In this document: piece by piece, positions 1 through 6,673 of the stretch | How positions within the stretch are numbered: the first letter of the stretch is position 1 | How the letters are laid out: each line of letters starts with the position of its first letter | Assembly (NCBI GenBank): GCA_016931085.1 | Contig: JAFGFO010000329.1 | Span: 1 to 7,891 of the forward strand | Direction of reading: 5' to 3' | Length of the DNA stretch: 7,891 nucleotides | Source of the DNA: Thermoflexales bacterium | Lineage (GTDB): Bacteria > Chloroflexota > Anaerolineae > Fen-1058 | The notes under the pieces: generated by a model | The model's database searches: none | Told to the model about the DNA's origin: nothing | Seen by the model: the letters and a program-made list of their open reading frames with translations, nothing else | Program-made: the position numbers and the translations under genes

Positions 1-1
1 A

Positions 2-2068
2 TACGCGGCCGGGCGCATTCCCGGCAGCTTTTTCCGCCGCGAAAGCCGCCCCAGCGAGGCGGCCATCCTGGTGGCGCGCTTGACCGATCGCCCGCTGCGC
101 CCCTTGTTCCCCAAGGACATGCGCAATGACGTGCAGCTCATCGTCACCAGCCTGTCCTCGGACGGCGAACACCCGGTAGACATGCTGTCTATCGTCGGTT
201 CGTCGGCGGCGCTGCTGATCTCAGACATCCCCTTTGGCGGCCCGGTCGGGGCGGCGCGCATCGGCTACGTCGATGACCAATTCGTCGTCAATCCGACCTA
301 CAGCCAATTGGCCGAGAGCAAGCTGGACCTGCGGGTGGCTGGCACGGCCGACGCAGTCTTGATGGTGGAATGTGGCGCGAAGGAGCTGCCTGAGGAGCTG
401 GTGCTCGAGGCGCTCGAGCTGGCCCAACGGGCGATGCAGCCTGTCATCGAGGCCCAGAACCAGATGCGCGCGCAACTCGGCAAGCCTAAGGCGACTTATC
501 CATCTTATACCATCAACACCGAGGTGAGCCAGGCAGTGAGCAAGTCACTCAATGGCCGGATTACCGATATCCTCAATCGTTATTTTGACAAGGACGCTCG
601 CGCAGAGGCCCTGGATGAGCTGGAAGAGTCGGTCATCGTCGAGGTTATGGAGCAGTTGACCGCCGGTCAAACTGACGTGATGGGCGGCTTGCTCATCGAT
701 CGCGTCCAGGTCAAAGGCGCTTTCCAGGACGAGCTGAAGCGTGAGATCCGCGGCCGGATTTTGGAGGGCAAGCGGCCGGATGGGCGCGGCTTGCGGGATA
801 TTCGCCCCCTCTCGTGCGAGGTGGGCCTGTCGCCGCGCACGCACGGCACTGGCTTGTTCACACGTGGGGAAACCCAGGTCTTGTCTATCTTGGCCCTGGG
901 CACGCCCCGCGATGCGCAGGAGCTGGATGGGCTAGCACCTGACAGCAGCAAGCGCTACATGCACCATTACAACTTCCCGCCTTATTCGGTCGGCGAAACA
1001 CGCATGCTGCGCGGCGCGAGCCGGCGCGAGATCGGGCACGGCGCATTAGCCGAACGTGCCCTGCTGCCGGTTTTGCCCTCCCAGGAACAGTTCCCCTACA
1101 CCATACGCGTGGTGAGTGAGGTGATGTCGTCCAACGGCAGCACCTCGATGGCCTCGGTGTGCGGCAGCAGCCTGGCCTTGATGGACGGCGGTGTGCCGAT
1201 AAGAGCCCCGGTGGCCGGCGCGGCGATGGGCCTGATCAAGGAAGGCGAGCGTTACGCCGTGCTGACCGATATCCAGGGCTTGGAAGACCACCTGGGCGAT
1301 ATGGACTTTAAGGTGGCCGGCACGGCCAAGGGCATCACGGCGCTGCAAATGGACATCAAGGTCAAGGGCATCAGCCATGCAGTTATGACCGAGGCCTTGG
1401 CCGATGCGCACAAGGCGCGTTTGTCCATCCTCGAAGCGATGCTGGCCGTGCTGCCCGAGCCGCGCGCCGAGTTGAGCCCTTACGCACCGCGCATGCTCAT
1501 CATCAAGATCGATCCCGAAAAGATCGGCGCCGTCATTGGCCCAGGGGGCAAGGTCATCCGTGGCATCCAGGACGAGCTGGGTGTCAAGATCGACATCGAA
1601 GATGATGGCACGGTCTATATCGCGGCCGTTGACGGCGCCAGCGGTGAAAAGGCCCGCCAACGGGTGGAGGCGCTGACCGAATCGGCCACGGTCGGCAAGA
1701 TTTACACCGGCAAGGTGGTGCGCACCACCGATTTCGGCGCTTTTGTCGAAATTTTGCCGGGCGTGGACGGCATGGTTCACATCTCACAACTGGCCGACTA
1801 TCGCGTGGAGCGCGTGGAAGATGCCGCGCGGGTGGGCGACGAGATCATGGTCATGGTGACCCGCATCGACGCGGAGGGCAAGATTCGCCTCAGCCGCCAG
1901 GCCGTGTTGGAAGGCTGGACGCCGGAAGAGGCACTCGAGCGCGACGCCAAGCCGAGCGGTGGCGGCCGCCGCCCAGGCGGCGATCGCAGCCGCAGCGGTG
2001 GTGGCGGCTCTCGCTTTAGAGACGGCGGTTCCAATCGCAGCGAGCGCCGCGGCCCGCCGCGCCGGTGA
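2..2068 (+). CDS. pnp: Polynucleotide phosphorylase (5' end outside window)
   Basis: PNPase is a trimeric 3'-5' exoribonuclease that degrades RNA phosphorolytically to nucleoside diphosphates. The frame is open to the left edge: in-frame codons from base 2 encode the conserved YAAGRIPGSFFRRE segment, so a GTG at 71 is internal. By comparison with the E. coli protein, roughly 65-70 N-terminal residues are missing. Visible in order are the rest of the first RNase PH domain (to about 480), the helical linker (to about 750), the catalytic second RNase PH domain (about 770-1450), a KH domain with its GPGG loop (about 1490-1640) and an S1 domain (about 1694-1910). The catalytic residues corresponding to E. 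coli D486, D492 and K494 are present in EDHLGDMDFK (codons at 1286, 1304, 1310). The protein ends in an Arg/Gly/Ser-rich tail of about 40 residues (about 1946-2065) and two in-frame stops, TGATGA. It looks intact and functional. Confidence 0.97.
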   Translation, partial: YAAGRIPGSFFRRESRPSEAAILVARLTDRPLRPLFPKDMRNDVQLIVTSLSSDGEHPVDMLSIVGSSAALLISDIPFGGPVGAARIGYVDDQFVVNPTYSQLAESKLDLRVAGTADAVLMVECGAKELPEELVLEALELAQRAMQPVIEAQNQMRAQLGKPKATYPSYTINTEVSQAVSKSLNGRITDILNRYFDKDARAEALDELEESVIVEVMEQLTAGQTDVMGGLLIDRVQVKGAFQDELKREIRGRILEGKRPDGRGLRDIRPLSCEVGLSPRTHGTGLFTRGETQVLSILALGTPRDAQELDGLAPDSSKRYMHHYNFPPYSVGETRMLRGASRREIGHGALAERALLPVLPSQEQFPYTIRVVSEVMSSNGSTSMASVCGSSLALMDGGVPIRAPVAGAAMGLIKEGERYAVLTDIQGLEDHLGDMDFKVAGTAKGITALQMDIKVKGISHAVMTEALADAHKARLSILEAMLAVLPEPRAELSPYAPRMLIIKIDPEKIGAVIGPGGKVIRGIQDELGVKIDIEDDGTVYIAAVDGASGEKARQRVEALTESATVGKIYTGKVVRTTDFGAFVEILPGVDGMVHISQLADYRVERVEDAARVGDEIMVMVTRIDAEGKIRLSRQAVLEGWTPEEALERDAKPSGGGRRPGGDRSRSGGGGSRFRDGGSNRSERRGPPRR

Positions 2069-2087
2069 TGAGGGACGTAGTACGTAT

Positions 2088-2100
2088 TGCGTAATACGCA
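2088..2100. repeat. Short palindrome between pnp and the next gene
   Basis: The sequence TGCGTAATACGCA has perfect 6-bp arms around a central A. It sits in the 35-bp gap between the pnp stop and the next ATG, and overlaps a second inverted repeat (CGTATT at 2083-2088 with AATACG at 2093-2098). There is no U-tract, so it is not an intrinsic terminator. It may be an operator, a weak RNA hairpin close to the start codon, or a remnant of a dispersed repeat. The downstream gene has no convincing Shine-Dalgarno sequence, so this segment could influence its translation. Confidence 0.4.
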
Positions 2101-2103
2101 GTC

Positions 2104-2622
2104 ATGATAGGGCGTCGAAGCACAGAGCCTGCTAATGCTAGCGGTTGTCTATGGTCTTCCTGGGCGGGCCGGGCATTGGCGGTGCTTGTGCCGGCCGCGC
2201 TCGTCGTCGCGTTGGTCAATCTGTTCGTCGTGCAAGCTGTCCTGGTGCAGGACATAGATCAGGTGGCCCAGCCAAAGCGCCTGCTGGTCGAAAAAATCAG
2301 TTATCGCTGGCACGGCCCGCGCCGGGGTGATGTGGTTGTGCTGGGTGCGGGTGGCAAGCTTGTGGTGGGACGCGTGATGGCTCTGCCGGGTGAAACGCTC
2401 GAGCGCCGCGACGGGCGGGTGACAGTTGACGGGCAGCCGCTGGATGAAGCGTGGCCCGGCTTGGAGGGAGGCGATTTCCCGCGCGTCACGGTGCCACCCT
2501 TGAACATCCTGATCGGCGACTCGATCGATTCACGCAGTTTCGAGCTGGCGCCGATCGAGACTATCGCCGGCCGGGCCTGTTTCGTGTACTGGCCGCCGGA
2601 GCGGGTGGGACCGGTCAGGTGA
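2104..2622 (+). CDS. Signal peptidase I-like (S26) membrane protein, probable inactive homologue
   Basis: A 172-residue protein with one N-terminal membrane span (about residues 24-48) followed by a short S26-type extracytoplasmic domain. The family look is clear: FVVQA at the membrane exit, EKISYRWHGPRRGDVVV, VMALPGETLERRDG.VTVDGQPL, a GDS..DSR remnant of the usual GDN...S.DSR box, and a C-terminal GRACFVYWPPERVG. Active family members carry a catalytic Ser in an SMxP motif just after the span and a Lys in the KRV(I/V).LPG motif. Here the Ser position reads DIDQVAQP, with Asp52 where Ser is expected and about three residues fewer, and the Lys position is Gly89 (VVGRVMALPG). Lys85 lies four residues away. 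I infer that preprotein cleavage is lost or altered. The reading frame is clean. An in-frame stop at 2092 prevents a much earlier start; ATG at 2104 is the best candidate, though without a good ribosome binding site. It lies 35 bp after pnp and may be co-transcribed. Confidence 0.85.
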   Translation: MIGRRSTEPANASGCLWSSWAGRALAVLVPAALVVALVNLFVVQAVLVQDIDQVAQPKRLLVEKISYRWHGPRRGDVVVLGAGGKLVVGRVMALPGETLERRDGRVTVDGQPLDEAWPGLEGGDFPRVTVPPLNILIGDSIDSRSFELAPIETIAGRACFVYWPPERVGPVR

Positions 2623-2624
2623 GG

Positions 2625-2683
2625 CAGAAACCGAGTTTTTGCCAAGCACCCCCAAGCGTGGGGGAGGAAAAACTCGGTTTCTG
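2625..2683. repeat. Long perfect hairpin element between two genes
   Basis: Arms CAGAAACCGAGTTTTT (2625-2640) and AAAAACTCGGTTTCTG (2668-2683) are exact reverse complements over 16 bp. The interior holds a second hairpin, CCCCCA-agcg-TGGGGG (2649-2664). No U-tract follows, so it is not a standard intrinsic terminator, although it would fold strongly in mRNA. The 5-mer TGAGG occurs at 2620-2624 and again at 2682-2686, so it could be a target duplication from a small palindromic mobile element; the left copy contains the stop codon of the preceding gene. It most likely acts as a dispersed palindromic repeat or as an mRNA-stabilising or 3'-end barrier. Confidence 0.75.
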
Positions 2684-2690
2684 AGGACAC

Positions 2691-2694
2691 GGAG
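2691..2694 (+). promoter_or_regulatory. Ribosome binding site of the AI-2E family gene
   Basis: GGAG is followed by six bases (TGAGCC) and then ATG at 2701. It lies just outside the right arm of the preceding hairpin, so it stays accessible when the hairpin forms. It supports the chosen start. Confidence 0.7.
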
Positions 2695-2700
2695 TGAGCC

Positions 2701-3849
2701 ATGATCTCAGAACCCTGGTCTCCTTATACCAAGCGTATTGTGATCATCTTTGGGCTGATCCTGGGTGCCCTGGCGTTGTGGCGCTTCAGGCAGGTGACCC
2801 AACCCCTGGTCGTGGCCCTGCTGCTGGCCTACGTGCTGTCGCCGGTGGTTGATTTTGGCATGCGGCGGCTGCGCCTGGGACGGACGCTGGCCACGGCGTT
2901 GGTCTACTTGGTGTTGATCGTCATCGTGCTGGTGGCGGTTGCCAATCTCATCCCCGTCATCACCGCCCAGGTGCGCTCGATCAATTTGGACTTTCAGGGC
3001 TGGATTGCCACGGCTGAGAGCTGGTTGGACTATACGCTCGTTCTAGGGCAGTGGTCGTTCGACGTGCAATCGCTCGTCCGGCAAGTTGGCGGCGAGTTGC
3101 GCAGCTTGCTTTCGCCGCTGGCGAGTGGCACGCTGTCGCTGGTGGTGGACGTGGCCTCCGGCTTGCTGCAGACTCTTTTCATCCTCATCATCTCGTTTTA
3201 CATGGTCAAAGACGCCCCCACCATTAGCGCGTTCTTTGACGAGCTGGCGCCGCTCAAGACGCGCGAGGACTTGCGCCGGCTGGGGGGCGAGATCGGCAAG
3301 ATATGGAACGCCTTCTTTCGCGGCCAACTGACCCTGTGCCTCGTCATCGGTGTGATTGTGACCGTGATGACCAGCATCGTGGGACTGCGCAGCGCGCTGG
3401 TGATGGGCTTGTTGGCCGGGGCGCTCGAGTTCATCCCCAACTTTGGACCGGTCGTCGCCACGATCCCGGCCGTGTTGCTGGCGGCCTGGCACGGCTCGAG
3501 CTGGCTGCCCATGTCCAATCTTTCCTTCGCCGTGCTGGTGGTCGTGCTGTACACCCTGATCCAGCAAGTTGAGAACAACTACCTCGTGCCGCGCATCATG
3601 GGCCAGCAGCTCAACTTGCATCCCCTGGCCGTGCTGATCGCGGTGGTGGCCGGCGCCAGCCTGGCCGGGGTGCTCGGCATTTTCCTGGCCGCGCCGATGC
3701 TGGCTACCTTGGGCGTCCTGGTGCGTTATGCCTATCGCAAGCTGCAGGACGAGGACCCGTTCCCGCCCCCGCCGCCCCAGCGTTACACGCCGTCGTTGAG
3801 CTACCGCCTCAAGCGCTTGCTCTTTCCGCGCGTCAGGCCCAAGGCCTAG
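2701..3849 (+). CDS. AI-2E family transporter (DUF20/PerM-like)
   Basis: A 382-residue polytopic inner-membrane protein of the AI-2E exporter/PerM family. Members are proposed to export small molecules such as autoinducer-2, or to act as Na+/H+ antiporters; the substrate cannot be told from sequence. Hydrophobic segments lie near residues 12-28, 33-51, 63-88, 146-169, 209-228, 232-262 (probably two), 274-288 and 309-344 (probably two). The loop between the third and fourth segments is amphipathic, as is usual. Family signatures are EFIPNFGPVVATIPA (about 243-257) and QQVENNYLVPRIMGQQLNLHP (about 288-308), followed by the glycine-rich AGASLAGVLGIFLAAP. Length is normal for the family. The C-terminus carries a proline stretch (FPPPPPQ, about 354-360) and a basic tail. 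The start is supported by GGAG at 2691. The gene converges with the minus-strand DUF4129 gene about 106 bp away. Confidence 0.93.
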   Translation: MISEPWSPYTKRIVIIFGLILGALALWRFRQVTQPLVVALLLAYVLSPVVDFGMRRLRLGRTLATALVYLVLIVIVLVAVANLIPVITAQVRSINLDFQGWIATAESWLDYTLVLGQWSFDVQSLVRQVGGELRSLLSPLASGTLSLVVDVASGLLQTLFILIISFYMVKDAPTISAFFDELAPLKTREDLRRLGGEIGKIWNAFFRGQLTLCLVIGVIVTVMTSIVGLRSALVMGLLAGALEFIPNFGPVVATIPAVLLAAWHGSSWLPMSNLSFAVLVVVLYTLIQQVENNYLVPRIMGQQLNLHPLAVLIAVVAGASLAGVLGIFLAAPMLATLGVLVRYAYRKLQDEDPFPPPPPQRYTPSLSYRLKRLLFPRVRPKA

Positions 3850-3956
3850 GAGCTTATCGGAGAGACAATTTTGTAGGGCGGCTTTCTATAGCCGCCGTCT
3901 TGACGGCAGGTATGGAAACCTGCCCTACGGGGGTCTCCGACAGATTGCTAGCTCCT
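3848..3956. other. Nested palindrome filling the convergent intergenic region
   Basis: Both stop codons, TAG at 3847-3849 (plus) and TGA at 3958-3956 (minus), sit at the edges of a roughly 109-nt imperfect palindrome. Outer arms are AGGAGCT (3848-3854) and AGCTCCT (3950-3956). A second pair is TCGGAGAGAC (3857-3866) and GTCTCCGA (3933-3940), with a 2-nt bulge. The middle is the two-hairpin element at 3873-3928. Neither strand shows a proper U-tract, so a bidirectional terminator role is possible but not of the canonical type. Confidence 0.6.
3873..3928. repeat. REPIN/BIME-like pair of inverted hairpin units
   Basis: Two 24-nt units lie in inverted orientation at 3873-3896 and 3905-3928, separated by GTCTTGAC. 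Each unit is GTAG followed directly by a 7-bp stem and a 6-nt loop: GGCGGCT-TTCTAT-AGCCGCC in one and, read on the minus strand, GGCAGGT-TTCCAT-ACCTGCC in the other. Of the five differences, four form two compensatory base-pair changes in the stem (G-C to A-T and C-G to G-C) and the fifth is in the loop. A GTAG tetranucleotide at the foot of a hairpin, with two units in inverted order, is the architecture of REP/REPIN elements moved by RAYT (Y1-type) transposases. No transposase is visible here. Confidence 0.65.
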
Positions 3957-5419
3957 CAGCTTTCGCCCAGGTCTGCCTCTGCAATGAGCGCCCAGGCGCG
4001 CGACGCCTCCTCCACGTGCGTAGGGAGAATCGGTGCAGTGCTGTAGCGTGCTTGCTGGTAGATCCTCGTGATCGCCGCGATCGGCTCTCGATGGTTGAGC
4101 AGCGTATCGCCCAGCCAGAGCGAGTATTCGCTGGGTGTCAGCCCAGGCGGGCGCGGCATGTTTCGAGCGGCTGCCCAGGCGAGAAGCGCCTGGTAAACGC
4201 GGCGGACCTGCGCGCGCGGCTCATCGCCGGCAATCGAGACGAAGGGTTCAGGCTCGACGCCGTCCCCCTTCTTCTTCCGCCCGAACAGTTGCGCCAGTTG
4301 TTCCCTCAACAAGTCTAGCGAGAGGATGCTCTCGCGTGTCTCTTCGACGTCTTCTTCGAGCAAAGTCCTGAAGCGCCGGAACGCCAACGCAAAGATCAGG
4401 GCGACCAGGGCCACCAGCAGGACTCCAGCCAACCCTTGCAGGGCCACGTAGAGTTCAGGTGACACGGCAGTGGGCTGGCTTTGCTCCAAGCCCTCGAACT
4501 GATCGGCAAAACTCGGCAGGGAAGGAGTCGACGGCTGCTCAGTCGGGTCGATCTGCTGGCGCACGATGCTTGCCAGCCATTCGAGCAGCAAGAAAAGGGG
4601 ATAGGTCGCGAGTACCCAGGCGAAAACCAGCAGGTGCACCAGCCATCCGAGCACGGCCGCCGGCTTGGCCAAGATCCACATCATGATGTCGGGCGCGAAC
4701 AACTGGCTGAGGATCAGGCCAGCCAGCAGCAAAGCGCCAATCACGACGCCCACGGTGCCCAGCCAGTAGCGGTTGAAGGCCACCGTCTGCTCGGTGCGAC
4801 TGCCTTCGAAGCGCCGCGTGCTTTGCAGATTGGCGATGGCCAGCGCCCCCAGGCCAATGGCGAAAAATGAACTCAGTGTAAACACTGCCACGCGAAGCGC
4901 CCCCAGGCGAGTCGCATAGGCGGTGGCCCCTGCGAAGGCCAGCATCAACGCACCCCATGCAAAGTCATTCACCAATGCGTCGTAGTAAACGCGCTCGCGG
5001 CCTGCGCGAATGCCCCACCACCACAGCCATACCGCCACGACGAGCGTGCTGATGCTGGCCTCTTGGTCTTGAAGCAAGCGGCTGAACCAGCCCAGATCCC
5101 CAATCGCCGGCCGGCCTGAACCCAATCCAATATACAAGGTGAGAGCGACCGCGCCCAAGCCGCCCAGCGCGATCAGGAGGATGGCTCGCCAGTTGCTCTT
5201 GATGACGTACACACCCACTTGCGTGAGGGCCGTGCTCATCGCCAGCAGTCCAAATACCCATGGCAGCGGGATGAGATCGGAACGATACGGCATCAGGCTC
5301 AGCGAAAACAGGTGTACCAGCAGCCATACCCACAGGGCACGCATAGCCGCCAGGGCATACGGCAGCAGCCCGTCGTCAACCCAATTCCATTTATAGTCCG
5401 TGAGGGTGAACTGGTACAT
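3956..5419 (-). CDS. Multi-spanning membrane protein with C-terminal DUF4129 domain
   Basis: A 487-residue protein, last gene of the moxR-DUF58-DUF4129 operon. About nine hydrophobic segments are visible (near residues 22-44, 54-74, 77-100, 122-138, 150-170, 176-196, 218-240, 258-282 and 327-347). A polar stretch (about 284-322, rich in Pro, Ser, Gln and Asp) precedes the last span. After that span comes a cytoplasmic or exposed tail with an acidic patch (LEEDVEETRES) and a basic KKK, then the DUF4129 signature at about 402-460: R.VYQALLAWAA, RPPGLTPSEY and the closing RIYQQARYS. DUF4129 is a domain of unknown function often attached to, or encoded beside, membrane transglutaminase-like proteins in MoxR/DUF58 clusters; no transglutaminase core is visible here. 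ATG at 5419 lies 9 bp after the DUF58 stop. The ribosome binding site is weak (GGAAAG, distant), so translation may depend on coupling to the upstream gene. Confidence 0.85.
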   Translation of the reverse strand: MYQFTLTDYKWNWVDDGLLPYALAAMRALWVWLLVHLFSLSLMPYRSDLIPLPWVFGLLAMSTALTQVGVYVIKSNWRAILLIALGGLGAVALTLYIGLGSGRPAIGDLGWFSRLLQDQEASISTLVVAVWLWWWGIRAGRERVYYDALVNDFAWGALMLAFAGATAYATRLGALRVAVFTLSSFFAIGLGALAIANLQSTRRFEGSRTEQTVAFNRYWLGTVGVVIGALLLAGLILSQLFAPDIMMWILAKPAAVLGWLVHLLVFAWVLATYPLFLLLEWLASIVRQQIDPTEQPSTPSLPSFADQFEGLEQSQPTAVSPELYVALQGLAGVLLVALVALIFALAFRRFRTLLEEDVEETRESILSLDLLREQLAQLFGRKKKGDGVEPEPFVSIAGDEPRAQVRRVYQALLAWAAARNMPRPPGLTPSEYSLWLGDTLLNHREPIAAITRIYQQARYSTAPILPTHVEEASRAWALIAEADLGES

Positions 5420-5428
5420 ACGCTTGCG

Positions 5429-6673
5429 CTAGCTTTCCGTCGTTAGTACAGGTTGCGCCATCAGGGGCAAGTCGAGTTCTACCAGGCGTTGGTGTGTCGT
5501 GTGATCGCCAATCCAGTACATCTGCAAATCGTCCGGCACGCGCTCCGGCGCGCTCTCGCCGATGGACAGCCACGTGACCGGATGCCCGCCGCGCTTGAGA
5601 TCGAGCAGGGCGGCGATCATCTCGTCGCTCGTCACAGCCGAGATGGCGATGACGGCCGCGCCGAACGGCAAAGACGCGGCCTCAGCTTGCAAGGTGCGCT
5701 CGAACGAAGCCGACGCCAGGGTGTTGATCCAGGCGAGTGTATCCAGGATCTCGAACCAGCGATCGGGCCGGCGCGAAGGCGGCAGGCGCACGGGGCCGCC
5801 CGATCTCAAGCGATGGGTGTTGGCGTACAAGCCCACGGCCTCACGCCCATCCAGTAGGTGCCGCGCTACCGAGGCCGCCGCGGTGGCAGCCAGCTCAAAG
5901 TAGGCCGGGATATAGCCGGCTTCCTCGGTGGTGCGCGCGTTGAGAAAGATAGCCGAGGCATGAGTCGCGCCGGGATCAAAGACCTTGCTCTGCAGCTCGC
6001 CGCGCCGGGCGCTCGCTTTCCAGTGGATGAAGCGCGGATTGTCGCCGGGCGTGTAAGCGCGGACACCTGTGATGCGCAGTGGGTCCGGCGTGATTTTACG
6101 CCTGGTCTTGACATCGCCAAACGGGTAAGCAGCCGGCAGCCCCAGCGCTGCCACGGGCACCACTTTGGGATAGACGATCAGCCAGTCCGTCCCGGGAATC
6201 ACCTTGTCCTGGTACTTGAACCCGAACATGTCACCCGAGCGCAGTTCCGCCGGGCCGAATTCGAGCGCGCCGCGCTGCATGGCGCGCAGACGATAGTGCT
6301 TGCGCACCCGCTCGTAGAAGCGCATCGAGATGAGATTCGACAGAATAAAGCGAGTCCATTTGTACGAGCGGTAGACTTTGCTCTGGGGAATCTTGATCCC
6401 GTCTGGAATCTCGTCTTCGATCCTGAGCCAGGCCAGCGGCAGCGGCTTGGGATTGACGACTTCGATCCACAGATCGGTCTCTTCGCTCACGAATAGTCGC
6501 TGTGCGCCCAGGCGACGCGCGTAGGTCACGCCGGCCAATGCGTAGCGATCCCATAGGGCAGTTACACCCGCCACCAACGCCAGCAACACGCCCAGCAAGA
6601 ACAGAAAGGGATTCTTCAGCACGATGCTGGCCAGGCAGACGGCGATGGTGAGCGAATTGAGTACCCTGGTCAC
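5429..6673 (-). CDS. DUF58 domain membrane-anchored protein
   Basis: A 414-residue protein with two closely spaced N-terminal hydrophobic segments (about residues 7-20 and 22-40), then a large soluble part. The DUF58 hallmark is clear at about 203-233: GVRAYTPGDNPRFIHWKASA followed by RRGELQSKVFDP. DUF58 proteins are usually encoded next to MoxR ATPases and carry a von Willebrand A-like fold after this motif. Here the strand that would carry a metal-binding DxSxS (MIDAS) reads IFLNARTT (about 242-249), so a canonical MIDAS is absent. The start is GTG: its first base is shared with the last part of the moxR stop in a GTGA overlap (6670-6673), a translational coupling arrangement. GGAG at 6688-6685 lies 11 nt upstream. 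The stop at 5429-5431 is 9 bp before the DUF4129 gene. Likely role: partner or client platform of the MoxR ATPase at the membrane. Confidence 0.92.
   Translation of the reverse strand: MTRVLNSLTIAVCLASIVLKNPFLFLLGVLLALVAGVTALWDRYALAGVTYARRLGAQRLFVSEETDLWIEVVNPKPLPLAWLRIEDEIPDGIKIPQSKVYRSYKWTRFILSNLISMRFYERVRKHYRLRAMQRGALEFGPAELRSGDMFGFKYQDKVIPGTDWLIVYPKVVPVAALGLPAAYPFGDVKTRRKITPDPLRITGVRAYTPGDNPRFIHWKASARRGELQSKVFDPGATHASAIFLNARTTEEAGYIPAYFELAATAAASVARHLLDGREAVGLYANTHRLRSGGPVRLPPSRRPDRWFEILDTLAWINTLASASFERTLQAEAASLPFGAAVIAISAVTSDEMIAALLDLKRGGHPVTWLSIGESAPERVPDDLQMYWIGDHTTHQRLVELDLPLMAQPVLTTES

Noticed and set aside
71..73. GTG at 71 as the start of pnp
   Set aside because: The frame is open to the left edge and the preceding residues YAAGRIPGSFFRRE are conserved PNPase sequence, so the gene begins before the window.
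1046..1780. A 244-codon open frame on the minus strand opposite pnp
   Set aside because: It lies wholly inside the strongly supported pnp gene, its product has no recognisable motif and is rich in His, Gly and Gln as expected for an antisense reading of GC-rich coding sequence.
2230..2300. A frameshift explaining the missing catalytic Ser in the signal peptidase-like gene
   Set aside because: I read the alternative frames around the motif: the +1 frame runs into a stop and neither gives an SMxP motif, while the used frame continues homologous on both sides. The change looks like substitution with a small in-frame deletion.
2625..2683. Intrinsic terminator after the signal peptidase-like gene
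   Set aside because: The hairpin is strong but no U-tract follows it; the next bases are AGGACACGG, then the ribosome binding site of the next gene.
3043..3621. A 192-codon open frame on the minus strand opposite the AI-2E gene
   Set aside because: It is antisense to a clear membrane protein gene and shows the His/Gln-rich composition typical of shadows, with no domain.
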